From the NCBI GenBank assembly GCA_028281465.1, contig JANQJV010000012.1, positions 1 to 35,864 on the forward strand: 35,864 nt of DNA, written 5' to 3'. The position numbers and the translations under genes are program-made. Below the pieces are notes generated by a model. The model saw nothing but the letters and a program-made list of their open reading frames with translations. It searched no databases and had not been told where the DNA came from. This document shows, in pieces, positions 11,224 to 19,004 of this stretch (its first letter is position 1; each line of letters begins with the position of its first letter). The stretch comes from Azospirillaceae bacterium (GTDB lineage: Bacteria; Pseudomonadota; Alphaproteobacteria; Azospirillales; Azospirillaceae).

Positions 11224-11282
11224 CGTCATCTTGACGCAATTGTGACGGCGGCGAGATTAACAAAACCGTCAAATTGACGTCA
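11224..11282. promoter_or_regulatory. Paired 13-bp palindromes, candidate operator
   Basis: CGTCATCTTGACG (11224-11236) and CGTCAAATTGACG (11267-11279) are near-identical inverted repeats with CGTCA/TGACG arms. They start 43 bases apart, close to four helical turns. A further TGACG half-site lies between them (11243-11247), and the second palindrome runs into TGACGTCA (11275-11282). The pair lies between gyrB and the chemoreceptor gene and would suit a dimeric repressor or activator of the latter. The regulator is unknown. Confidence 0.5.
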
Positions 11283-11321
11283 GATCGGCCCGATTCGGCT
11301 TCCCTCTATCTGTTCTTTGGA

Positions 11322-11327
11322 TATAAT
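11322..11327 (+). promoter_or_regulatory. Candidate -10 box of the chemoreceptor gene
   Basis: A perfect TATAAT occurs 33 bases before the chemoreceptor ATG at 11360. No good -35 hexamer lies at the usual distance, which would fit an activator-dependent promoter using the palindromes just upstream. Confidence 0.35.
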
Positions 11328-11359
11328 TTGAAACCGATCCAATGCGCTGGGGAGTCGCC

Positions 11360-12793
11360 ATGCTCGGACTTAGCCGCTCGAAACATCAAACCGAGGATGC
11401 ATCATTCACGGTCTCGTCGACGCACGGGGCGACTGAAAACGGCATCTGGGTAAACCCGCCGGGTGACATCAAGACGGTCATCGCTTGCCTGACCGCGTTG
11501 GCCCAGGGGCAGTATGGCGAAAACCCGATTGGCGACCAAGCATTGGTGACGGTCGTGCGGGCGGTACGGGCCTCGGTTATGGCCCGCGACCATGCTCAGT
11601 TGGAGCGGGCGGTGGCGGATTCCATTCAGGCCAGCGAGATTGTTTCGGCCGTGTCCTTTGTCACCGGTGATGTGCGCGAGGCGGCCGTCAATGCCCAAAC
11701 CATCTCTGCTGCCGTGGAAGAACTCGCCACCGCGGTCAACGACATCTCGGGTGTTAGCAACGCGGTGGTGACGGAGGCGCACAGTATCGAACAACTCATC
11801 GGTGAGGGCATGGTAGCGGTCGAGCGGTCGTCCGGCAGCGTCGACCGCATTGCTCTGGCGACCGGTCAGGCTGCTACCCAAGTGGACCGCCTGTCGGCTG
11901 CGTATAAAGATATCACCACCATCCTCGCGACGATTGACGCCATTTCAAAGCAAACCAACCTCCTCGCGCTGAACGCGACGATCGAGGCCGCGCGCGCCGG
12001 CGAAGCTGGGCGCGGATTTGCGGTGGTCGCCGGTGAGGTCAAACAGTTGGCAACGCAAACGGCGCGCGCCACCGAGGACATTCGCAGCAAGATCGAGGCG
12101 ATCACGCGGGAGATGGCCGAGTTGTCGGCGGCCATGGGGGGGACCGTGGAGGTGTTGGACGAAGGCCGCGAGGGTATCCGCAATGTTGGCGATCGCTTTG
12201 CCGTGGTCGCCGAAAGCATCCGCACGGTCAATGCGCGCATGGCGGACACGGCGGCGGCGGTGACCGAACAATCCGCCGCCATCGACGAGGTGGCGCGCAG
12301 CGTTGCCGTGATCCGGGACAAGAACCAGCGCTCCATGGCCAATGCCGACGAAGTGATCGCCGCGGTCCAGAGATCGGAGGACCGTCTCAATCAAGAACTC
12401 GCCAGCTTGGCCGAGCGGGGGATTCCCGATGCGGTGCTGGATTTGGCCATGTCGGATCACGTCCTGTGGAAGAAACGGTTGGCCGGCATGCTGATCGGTG
12501 CCAATCGTCTGACCGCCGACGAATTGTCCGACCATCACCACTGTCGGCTCGGCACCTGGTACGACCAAGTTTCTGATCTCTCCATCACCGCCCATCCGGC
12601 CTACCGTGCCATGGAGGCGCCGCATCGGGCTGTGCATCAGCATGGTAAGGCGTCCGCAGCGCTGTTTGCGGCCGGTGACCGGGACGGTGCGCATGCCGAG
12701 TACGAGAAAATGGAAGCTGCATCGCGCCAGGTCGTGGCTCTCTTGCGCGACCTGAAAGCGGCACGTCGACCGGCCGAGGCAGGCGCATCTTAG
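11360..12793 (+). CDS. Cytoplasmic methyl-accepting chemotaxis protein with CZB domain
   Basis: This 477-residue chemoreceptor has no transmembrane segment or signal peptide, so it should act in the cytoplasm. The signalling hairpin tip is clear ([18 protein letters not shown] then [17 protein letters not shown], about residues 198-232), flanked by long Ala/Glu/Gln-rich coiled-coil helices. The C-terminal portion (about 360-460) matches the chemoreceptor zinc-binding (CZB) domain, with a DH pair, CRLGTWY and PHRAVHQHG. These supply the conserved 3-His/1-Cys zinc ligands. CZB domains are known to sense zinc or oxidants such as hypochlorous acid. ATG 11360 is preferred over 11342 because GGGGAG sits just upstream. 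No other che genes are present. Confidence 0.9.
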   Translation: MLGLSRSKHQTEDASFTVSSTHGATENGIWVNPPGDIKTVIACLTALAQGQYGENPIGDQALVTVVRAVRASVMARDHAQLERAVADSIQASEIVSAVSFVTGDVREAAVNAQTISAAVEELATAVNDISGVSNAVVTEAHSIEQLIGEGMVAVERSSGSVDRIALATGQAATQVDRLSAAYKDITTILATIDAISKQTNLLALNATIEAARAGEAGRGFAVVAGEVKQLATQTARATEDIRSKIEAITREMAELSAAMGGTVEVLDEGREGIRNVGDRFAVVAESIRTVNARMADTAAAVTEQSAAIDEVARSVAVIRDKNQRSMANADEVIAAVQRSEDRLNQELASLAERGIPDAVLDLAMSDHVLWKKRLAGMLIGANRLTADELSDHHHCRLGTWYDQVSDLSITAHPAYRAMEAPHRAVHQHGKASAALFAAGDRDGAHAEYEKMEAASRQVVALLRDLKAARRPAEAGAS

Positions 12794-12894
12794 CCCCTCG
12801 GCCTTGCCTGGGCGGTCGTCCACAGCCTCCACAGGTCAGTGCATGGTCTGCGCACCAGCATGAGCAGAATTTGTTCTTGTTTGTTCGGGATATG

Positions 12895-13047
12895 TTATAC
12901 CCATGGCCCGCATTGACGACAGGTTCGGTTTCGGCGCTGAACCAGGAGCGCCGGCATCCCTGCCGGCGGCCCAGCCGGCAAGGAGATGCCGGCGCTCTGA
13001 AACAGGGCGGCCCGAGGACCGGTCATTGTTTCGGGCCGTTGGTATTA
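12895..13047 (+). repeat. MITE-like foldback repeat, copy B (complete, 153 bp)
   Basis: This is the only complete copy. It begins TTATACCCATGGCCCG (12895-12910) and ends CGGGCCGTTGGTATTA (13032-13047), giving 16-base terminal inverted repeats with 13 matches. Inside, the sequence matches copies A and C, except that the apex of the core is missing, leaving a shorter stem (GAGCGCCGGCATC with GATGCCGGCGCTC). The arms keep complementarity despite differing from copy A, which suggests selection on the fold. The right end lies on the 3' end of the diguanylate cyclase gene and supplies its stop codon. Confidence 0.85.
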
Positions 13048-13836
13048 CAGGGCCGCAGAGTCTGAGCGCGTGGCGATACGGGGTCCGGAGGCGACGACGA
13101 CGTCCGCTCGAGGCAGGCGGCGTCGCTTTTTCTGGGCGTACATCTTGCGATCAGCCCGCCGGATCACGTCATCACCGGTGTCACCGGCTCTGAACGGCTC
13201 CATGCCCAGGCTGAAGCGCACGGGTAAGTCGGTGTCGCGCCATGATACCACTTGGCCATGGATCCGGTCGGCAATCTCGGCCGCGCGAAGGGCTGACGTT
13301 GGCGCATCGACATGCGTCAGCAGGATGGCGAATTCGTCACCACCCAGGCGGGCGACCACGTCCTGTGGGCGGACCTGGGCCACCAAGAACTGTCCGACCT
13401 GGCGCAGATAAGCGTCACCGGCGACATGGCCGTGGGTGTCGTTAACCGCTTTGAAGCCGTCCAGATCGATCATGATCACGGCTCCGGCCGCCTCGGGCGA
13501 CCGCCCGACGGCCGACAGGGCACGCCGCAGGTGGCTCAGAAAGCCGCGCCGGTTGAACAGTCCGGTCAGTTCGTCCGTGAAGGTGAGGGTTTCCAAGTAA
13601 GCGATCTGTTCACGCTGGTGGGCGATGGTCTGTTCGGCTTCTGTCAGGCGGTCCAGAGCTTCCTCAAGCCAGCGCAGGGGCCAGGCCGGCATGGGCGAAA
13701 CATCGGTCTGGAGAGCGTTCAACCCAGCCGGTTGGTGTCGGAGAAGGGGCTCATCGGGGGTGGCCGTCCGGGGGCGTGATGCGTCGGCCACGGCGTGTTG
13801 GTAGGGGCTGTCGAAGGGACTGTCGAACGGGGTCAT
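13045..13836 (-). CDS. Diguanylate cyclase (GGDEF domain)
   Basis: This enzyme of about 263 residues should make cyclic di-GMP from two GTP. The C-terminal half is a GGDEF domain, with FTDELTGLFNRRGF at its entry, the active-site GGDEF (residues 165-169) and the closing RRADRKMYAQKK. The inhibitory site RxxD (RPQD, 156-159) lies exactly five residues before the GGDEF motif, so feedback inhibition by product is expected. The N-terminus is short and unstructured and contains a duplicated FDSP; a predicted coiled coil (about 56-85) replaces any sensory domain. ATG 13836 is the first ATG of the frame; a TTG at 13929 would extend it. The stop codon TAA lies within the terminal repeat of the adjacent MITE-like element, so the C-terminus may have been altered by that insertion. 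Confidence 0.88.
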   Translation of the reverse strand: MTPFDSPFDSPYQHAVADASRPRTATPDEPLLRHQPAGLNALQTDVSPMPAWPLRWLEEALDRLTEAEQTIAHQREQIAYLETLTFTDELTGLFNRRGFLSHLRRALSAVGRSPEAAGAVIMIDLDGFKAVNDTHGHVAGDAYLRQVGQFLVAQVRPQDVVARLGGDEFAILLTHVDAPTSALRAAEIADRIHGQVVSWRDTDLPVRFSLGMEPFRAGDTGDDVIRRADRKMYAQKKRRRLPRADVVVASGPRIATRSDSAAL

Positions 13837-14135
13837 CACACCGGGTCCATCGCTTAGTGACGTGGTTCGGCCTCTGGTCGTCGTGCCGAGTGCGGCCGTT
13901 GACCACGCCGTAAGCAAGCCATGGTCCAAGGATAAATATTTGAAAAGAATGATTTATTTCTGCCATGATCAGGAACCTGGCGAAGTCTGCCGGCAGATTC
14001 TGCCGCGGCGTCGAAAGGCCCGGCACCGTTTGCCTGGAGGCGCGACCGGCCGAGAAATCAACACTTTCCAGGCATGGCCGAATGCCACATAGTAATGCTC
14101 CGTCCTCGTGGTTCCCCAATGTCCGTGCCTTGCCC

Positions 14136-14963
14136 ATGATTGAACGTTTGCGACGACGCGGCCCCATCCTGATGCTCGTCATCGGACTTCAGACCGGCAT
14201 CTGGTCGGTGGTTTCCCCGGCGGCCCGGGCCGAGGTCGAGATTGCTCCGCACCGCGCCATCTACGCCATGTCACTGCGGTCGGCCCGAAACAACAGTTCG
14301 ATCACCGATGTGCGCGGCAAGATGTTGTTCCAATGGGCGGATGCCTGTGATGGTTGGACCATCGAGCAGCGCTTCGATCTGTCGTTTTTGTATGCCGAGA
14401 GCGAAGAAGTCGAGATGGAGCTGAGCTTCGCCACGTGGGAAGCCAAGGATGGTCTCAGCTACCGCTTCAATATGCGTAAGCACATCAACAAGGTGCTGGA
14501 TGAGGATGTGCGTGGCGAAGCGTCATTGGATCGGCCAGGGGGCCCCGGGCGGGCCGTCTTCGATCGTCCGGAACCTAGGACGATGAGGCTGCCGTCGGGC
14601 GTTCTGTTTCCGTCCCGGCACACTGTTGCGTTGATCGAGCGGGCCCAGGCCGGTGATACGCTCTTCTTCCGCCGCGTTTTCGATGGCGCCGACACCGAAG
14701 GTGCGTCTGACATTAGTGCGGCGATCCTGGGTCAGGAAACGGAGATTGCCACCGATCTCGACGATCAGCTTCTCAAGGGGCCGCTCTGGATGGTCCGCTT
14801 GGCATTCTTCCCGATCAAGACACCTGAGGGCCTCCCGGAATACGAGTTGAGCCTGCGGTTGTTGGAGAATGGCGTCGCCGAAGCGATGATCATCGATTAC
14901 GGTGATTTCGCTGTGGACGTGACGCTGGATACGATTGAAGCTCTGCCCGAAAGTGGTTGCTAA
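14136..14963 (+). CDS. eipB: EipB-like periplasmic cell-envelope protein (DUF1849)
   Basis: This 275-residue protein begins with a signal peptide (RRRGPILMLVIGLQTGIW...ARA, cleavage near residue 32). It continues with the family opening IAPHRAIYAMSL and the DACDGW segment. EipB proteins are alphaproteobacterial periplasmic beta-spiral proteins needed for envelope integrity in Brucella. They carry a conserved disulfide, and the two cysteines here (in DACDGW and the final ESGC) match that arrangement. ATG 14136 fits the signal peptide and family length; ATGs at 14082 and 13965 are in frame but would bury the signal peptide. It is divergent from the diguanylate cyclase across an AT-rich promoter region (about 13925-13965). 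Confidence 0.75.
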   Translation: MIERLRRRGPILMLVIGLQTGIWSVVSPAARAEVEIAPHRAIYAMSLRSARNNSSITDVRGKMLFQWADACDGWTIEQRFDLSFLYAESEEVEMELSFATWEAKDGLSYRFNMRKHINKVLDEDVRGEASLDRPGGPGRAVFDRPEPRTMRLPSGVLFPSRHTVALIERAQAGDTLFFRRVFDGADTEGASDISAAILGQETEIATDLDDQLLKGPLWMVRLAFFPIKTPEGLPEYELSLRLLENGVAEAMIIDYGDFAVDVTLDTIEALPESGC

Positions 14964-15015
14964 CGACGGCCATGGACTTCGCCGCCCTTCCAACGGTCTT
15001 TTCAAGTGGCGAACC

Positions 15016-15945
15016 TCAGCCACAGGGCGGGGGGCGATAGCCTTCGGCTGCGGGTTGGCCGTGGCCCATGCGCGTGGTCACTTTGGGGATCGGCCAGATG
15101 TTGATCAGGATGTCGAGTAGGGAAAGATCCTCAACTCGGCCCAGCGCCATGGCACCCGAGTTCACCGAGATGAGTGAATTGAAGAAGATGTAGTCGAGCA
15201 AATAGCGGAACGACAGCTTGCGCGGATGCCGCTTGAAATAGACGTCGATACGTTTGCGCACGCGGTCACTTTCTGCGGGGCTCAAAACCCGTGTCTTGCG
15301 TAGGAACATTTGGATGTCGGGGCCGATGATGCTGATGCCTTCCCGCATGCCCAGCACGGAGAAGCCGTACTCATCCACCAGGAGTTCAATGTCCGAAGAG
15401 AGTTGTCCGGTGACGGGTGTGGATGGTCCGGCCGGGGCCAGATAAACCTGGACATAGGGAAACGGCAACAGGTGAATGTCCACCCCCTGCACGGTCATGT
15501 TGAACATCAACGAATAGTGTGACAACTCGCTTTCAAGATTGGAGAGCGTCAACAACATCCATTGTTCCGCGCGCGACCAAACATCGTACCAGCTCATATC
15601 GATGCTGTCGAAGTAATCGTTGATCTCGCGGATCGCCACCTGCCGTTCGTCGGCATTGGCGAAATGAACCTTCTCGAATGATAGGCAGTAGGCCGGTAGA
15701 GGATTGAATCCCTCAACCACGGCTTCGAGCTGGAACCCGGCCCGGTCAACCAACTGGCTAAGTGCTTCCTGATGGGTGCGCGCGGGGGGAGACACGCGGG
15801 ATTGGGCCAGATCGATGGCATCCGCCGGTTCGGTCAGGAGGAACGGGAACGCCCAACAGCACAGACAGATCAGACATAGCTGCCTGAGTTGGTTTGGAGG
15901 CAGGGACGGCAGGCGGAGGCAATCGGGGCGAGGCCGGCTAGCCAT
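15016..15945 (-). CDS. Secreted protein of unknown function
   Basis: The family of this 309-residue protein was not recognised. The N-terminus has a basic start, a hydrophobic cysteine-rich stretch (LCLICLCCWAFPFLL) and a likely cleavage site after EPADA, so it is probably exported. The mature part is rich in aromatic residues and mixed in structure, with YDVWSRAEQWMLLTLSNLES and DYIFFNSLISVNSGAMALG as notable segments. The last residues are PPPCG. ATG 15945 has AGGAG about ten bases upstream. The gene converges on the EipB-like gene, ending about 50 bases from it. Confidence 0.6.
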   Translation of the reverse strand: MASRPRPDCLRLPSLPPNQLRQLCLICLCCWAFPFLLTEPADAIDLAQSRVSPPARTHQEALSQLVDRAGFQLEAVVEGFNPLPAYCLSFEKVHFANADERQVAIREINDYFDSIDMSWYDVWSRAEQWMLLTLSNLESELSHYSLMFNMTVQGVDIHLLPFPYVQVYLAPAGPSTPVTGQLSSDIELLVDEYGFSVLGMREGISIIGPDIQMFLRKTRVLSPAESDRVRKRIDVYFKRHPRKLSFRYLLDYIFFNSLISVNSGAMALGRVEDLSLLDILINIWPIPKVTTRMGHGQPAAEGYRPPPCG

Positions 15946-16800
15946 TGGGACACGACTCCTGGGGACGAACGCAACCACAAGTCTAGCTTAGGGTTGATTG
16001 TGAAACCAACATTTTGGCTTGCTTCGCGTCCGGTGCCGCGACGCGTTCGAACCGCCGTTGCCGTTTCGGTGCCGTGTCGCTGGTCTGGACCAGTGCCCGG
16101 TGCGATTGGGCGACGCGTTGGCTGATCCGATCTGCGGCATCCGGTCACAGCGTTTACCATCCAGGCAAGCTTGATGCGGAGATTAGGCATAAAGGATTAG
16201 TCCCGAGTCGAGGGTGGTCGCGGACAGGCATCCAGCGGATGCCGATTCGGGCCCTTCAGCAGCGATTCGGTCAGCAGCGATTCGAGTCTCTACCTAAGCC
16301 AATGGAGTTAGTCAGGGCGGCCTGTCTTGGACACGGGCTCATCGCGGCGAAATTGTGGCTTTTGCGTCACCAGCTCGCGACAGGTCGTGGGACTTGGGCT
16401 ACCAAATCTAGATCATGGCATGTGCGCAACCACGAGATATCTAGTCTCCGAAAAATATTGTGGCCAGTCACCACAACAAAAAAACGGATTGATTAGAAGA
16501 GAAAGCAATAGTCGAACTAGGAACATAAAAAGAACAATCTGCTCGAAACTGCACCGCTCATGGGCATATTTTGCGATGCGTCAAAGCCTGTACGCTCCGG
16601 CAACTTACTGGCATCAGCGGTCGGAAAAACGAATCGCATTTTATTCTTTGCGGCGGCGTGCTAGACGAAAAGGCAAATAAGACCGGCGCGGGTCAGAGTT
16701 CGGCTGCCAATCGGCTTGGCTCGACCCGCGCTGCGGTTCGTTCGAACGGCGGGATCACACCGCCGGACGAGCGAAACGAAAATCGGAAGGAGCAAATGGA
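15946..16800. other. Gene-poor stretch with an AT-rich island
   Basis: No convincing gene was found in these 855 bases. A 15-base tandem duplication, TCAGCAGCGATTCGG followed by TCAGCAGCGATTCGA, lies at 16256-16285. From about 16430 to 16680 the composition is distinctly richer in A and T than the surroundings. Open frames crossing this region lack recognisable protein features. Part of the segment may serve as promoter and leader for the small membrane protein at 16801. Confidence 0.5.
16451..16484 (-). terminator. Terminator-like hairpin in the AT-rich island
   Basis: TTGTGG (16458-16463) and CCACAA (16471-16476) form a six-pair stem with a seven-base loop, flanked by A-runs on the plus strand. 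Read on the minus strand, the stem is followed by TATTTTT, as in a weak intrinsic terminator. No minus-strand gene ends here, so it may be a relic. Confidence 0.35.
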
Positions 16801-17142
16801 ATGCGCGGATTGCTGCTTGCGGCGTTGATCCTCGTGCTGCCTTGGTTCGGCTATGCTCAGCAGGAGCAAGGTCCCATCGATCCCGTATCGACGACCGCCG
16901 AGTTCCTCGGCATGTCCTCCAATCAGGCCCTGGCCGTTGGCTTGGGTATCGTTGGGGGGGCGACCGGCCTTCACCTGCTGTTGGGCGGCGGCGCTGCCAC
17001 GCTGGCCGGTGCGTTCGGCGGTGCCCTGATTGGCCACTGGTGGTACGAACAGAAATTGAGGGCCATGACCAGCGAGGCTCAGCCTTACACTGTGTATTAT
17101 GCGCCAACTCGGCAGGCCGCCTTCGCGTCAGCCGAAAACTGA
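16801..17142 (+). CDS. Small exported glycine-rich membrane protein
   Basis: This 113-residue protein was not assigned to a named family. It begins with a signal peptide (MRGLLLAALILVLPWFGYA, cleavage before QQ). Residues about 43-78 form one long hydrophobic stretch with regularly spaced glycines (GLGIVGGATGLHLLLGGGAA...GAFGGALIGHWWY). This resembles the glycine-zipper segments of small envelope proteins that pack helices tightly or oligomerise. The start is well supported: GGAAGGAG (16785-16792) lies eight bases upstream. It stands alone between long non-coding stretches. Confidence 0.7.
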   Translation: MRGLLLAALILVLPWFGYAQQEQGPIDPVSTTAEFLGMSSNQALAVGLGIVGGATGLHLLLGGGAATLAGAFGGALIGHWWYEQKLRAMTSEAQPYTVYYAPTRQAAFASAEN

Positions 17143-17551
17143 GTGGTTTTGGGGTCTGGCGAGAGAAAGTCGCCGGTCATTGGGCCGGTGGCGAGGGGAC
17201 GCGTCGTTTCAATTCTGATCATGATAGGCTGATCACGAGGGCCGAGCCATGCCAGCCACCAAGGCCGCGGTGTGGGCAGTCGGTCTTGCAGATCGATGTG
17301 GTTGGCCGGGAGCACCGCAGCGCGTTTCCCGGAAATCGCTGCGGCAGATCACCCCCTGTTTCCAACTGAACCTGGTTGCGGTGTGTTGGCTCGGCCGCGG
17401 GGCCCCGTGACCGGCAGGCCGTGATGCATGCATCGGGTCGGCCGCTGTGGGGTTTAGGCGCCGGCGGAAGGCGCCCAGGGGGCCGTGATCGCGCCGGTCG
17501 CCATGCGGATACCCCGAGCCCATGGGATCCGCATGACGACGGCGAAGGTCG
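17143..17551. other. Intergenic region, no gene seen
   Basis: These 409 bases lie between the small membrane protein and the convergent superoxide dismutase gene. An imperfect inverted repeat at about 17170-17195 (TCGCCGG with CCGGTGGCGA) could be a transcription end point. Nothing else stands out. Confidence 0.4.
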
Positions 17552-18154
17552 TCAGTCGGTTTGGCGTAGACGCTCGGCAACGAACTCCCAATTCACCAGA
17601 TTGTCCAGAAACGCCTTGAGATAATCGGGGCGCCGGTTCTGGTAATCCAGATAGTAGGCGTGCTCCCAAACATCGCAGCCGAGCAGCACGTGCTTGCCGT
17701 GCACCAACGGGGTCTCGCCGTTCGGGGTCTTGGTTACGGCAAGCTTGCCTTGATCCACCACGAGCCAAGCCCAGCCGCTGCCGAACTGTGTTTTGCCCGC
17801 GTCGATGAACATTTGCTTGAATTGCTCGACGCTGCCGAAATCGCTGATGAGGCGATTTTCAAGTTCGCTGGGAATGGCGCCACCGCCACCCGGCTTCATG
17901 CTGGGCCAGAACAGGTTGTGATTCCAGTTTTGTCCGGCATTGTTGAAGATGCCTTGGGTTTCTGGTTTGCCGTACGATTCTTTCACGATCTGTTCGAGCG
18001 TCATGGTCTCGAACGGCGTGCCGGCGATCAAAGTGTTAAGCGTCGTGACGTATGTGTTGTGATGTTTGCCGTGGTGGAGCTCCAGAGTCTGGACACCCAT
18101 GTGGGGGGCCAGTGCGTCGTGCGCGTAGGGCAGCGCAACAAGTTCGAATGCCAT
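17552..18154 (-). CDS. sodB: Superoxide dismutase, Fe type
   Basis: This 200-residue Fe/Mn-family superoxide dismutase converts superoxide to oxygen and hydrogen peroxide in the cytoplasm. The four metal ligands are visible: H27 (ELHHGKHH), H79 (QNWNHNLFW), and D161 and H165 (DVWEHAYY). A glutamine at position 75 just before WNH is the arrangement typical of iron rather than manganese enzymes. The length is normal. GAGG precedes the ATG by six bases. It is transcribed alone. Confidence 0.95.
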   Translation of the reverse strand: MAFELVALPYAHDALAPHMGVQTLELHHGKHHNTYVTTLNTLIAGTPFETMTLEQIVKESYGKPETQGIFNNAGQNWNHNLFWPSMKPGGGGAIPSELENRLISDFGSVEQFKQMFIDAGKTQFGSGWAWLVVDQGKLAVTKTPNGETPLVHGKHVLLGCDVWEHAYYLDYQNRRPDYLKAFLDNLVNWEFVAERLRQTD

Positions 18155-18636
18155 TGGCGACCTCGTTTGGGGATTGGCGGATCAGCAGACCGCGGCGCAA
18201 AGTCGCGGCGCAGCAACCGTTGCTGTCCTATACCCGACAGATAAGCTTGGTCAAACACAACGCAAGCCACCGGTCGGGTCCGGTCCGCCGCTGTGTGCAC
18301 CGCTGGCACCGTGCCCCCCGTCCACGGCCGGTGTGCCTGGTTGGGGCAGCCGCATGCCGGTGGCCGCTATCATCGGTTGTGCCAGCGTGAGCCATGGCTG
18401 CTATGCAGCGCTTAACCAGGCGATGCAAAGCGCCAAGGGCAGGAAGGCTCCGGCCTGGGCACCGGTGTCGGACATCTCCGTGCGGGATATGTCACATGCA
18501 CCGTTCGGATGAGCATCGATTGTGTTGGATCAACGAACGGTTAAGACCTATCTTCTATTTTGTGCAGTGCAGCATAGATTTGCTGACTGAATTCGGCTGC
18601 TGGAGCGATGGCGGTCGTGGGAACCGGACGACAACC
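18155..18636. other. Intergenic region between sodB and the HicB pair
   Basis: These 482 bases separate divergent genes and must hold both promoters. The part near 18500-18600 is richer in A and T and is the likely promoter region of the HicB-like genes. No HicA-like toxin frame, RNA gene or repeat was recognised. Confidence 0.4.
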
Positions 18637-18897
18637 ATGAGATACAAGGGCTATCAGGCGCACATCGGGCTCGACAGGGATGCCGGCAGGTTGTGTTTGC
18701 GCATTTCCGAGGTGGCCACCGGAACCGACTGTGGTGTAGAGGTTTACGCCCATTCGGTCTCGGACTTGGAACGTCAGTTCCAGGTTGCCGTGGATGACTA
18801 CCGGGCCTGGAAACGTTTTCGCAGCGCCGAAGACGAGGGCATCCGGCAAGCTCTGCAGGCGGCCGGCGCGGAGCCGCGGACGTCGGTTTTGCGATGA
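18637..18897 (+). CDS. HicB-like protein, short, no DNA-binding domain
   Basis: This 86-residue protein has the partial RNase H-like fold of HicB antitoxins. It begins MRYKGYQAHIGLDRDAG and has the SVSDLERQFQVAVDDYRAWK helix that matches the HicB S-xEEL...AVDDY motif. Unlike its downstream neighbour it lacks a C-terminal ribbon-helix-helix domain, and its strand motif has diverged (DRDAGRLCLRIS rather than the usual DPEDG-F-GEV). No HicA toxin is adjacent. It may be a diverged duplicate of the next gene that forms complexes with it or with a distant toxin. The ATG lacks a strong ribosome site. Confidence 0.6.
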   Translation: MRYKGYQAHIGLDRDAGRLCLRISEVATGTDCGVEVYAHSVSDLERQFQVAVDDYRAWKRFRSAEDEGIRQALQAAGAEPRTSVLR

Positions 18898-19004
18898 ATC
18901 AATTTGCCGGTGGCAACGCCCGTTCAATTGAGCCAGGTCATGTTGCCGCGCTGCGCAATGGCGGATGTTCCGGACGTCCTTCGCGGCCTAGCGGAGCCGG
19001 ACCA

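Noticed and set aside
16327-16680. 117-codon open frame across the AT-rich island
   Set aside because: It has no ribosome site and no recognisable domain, and it spans a composition break, so it is not supported as a gene.
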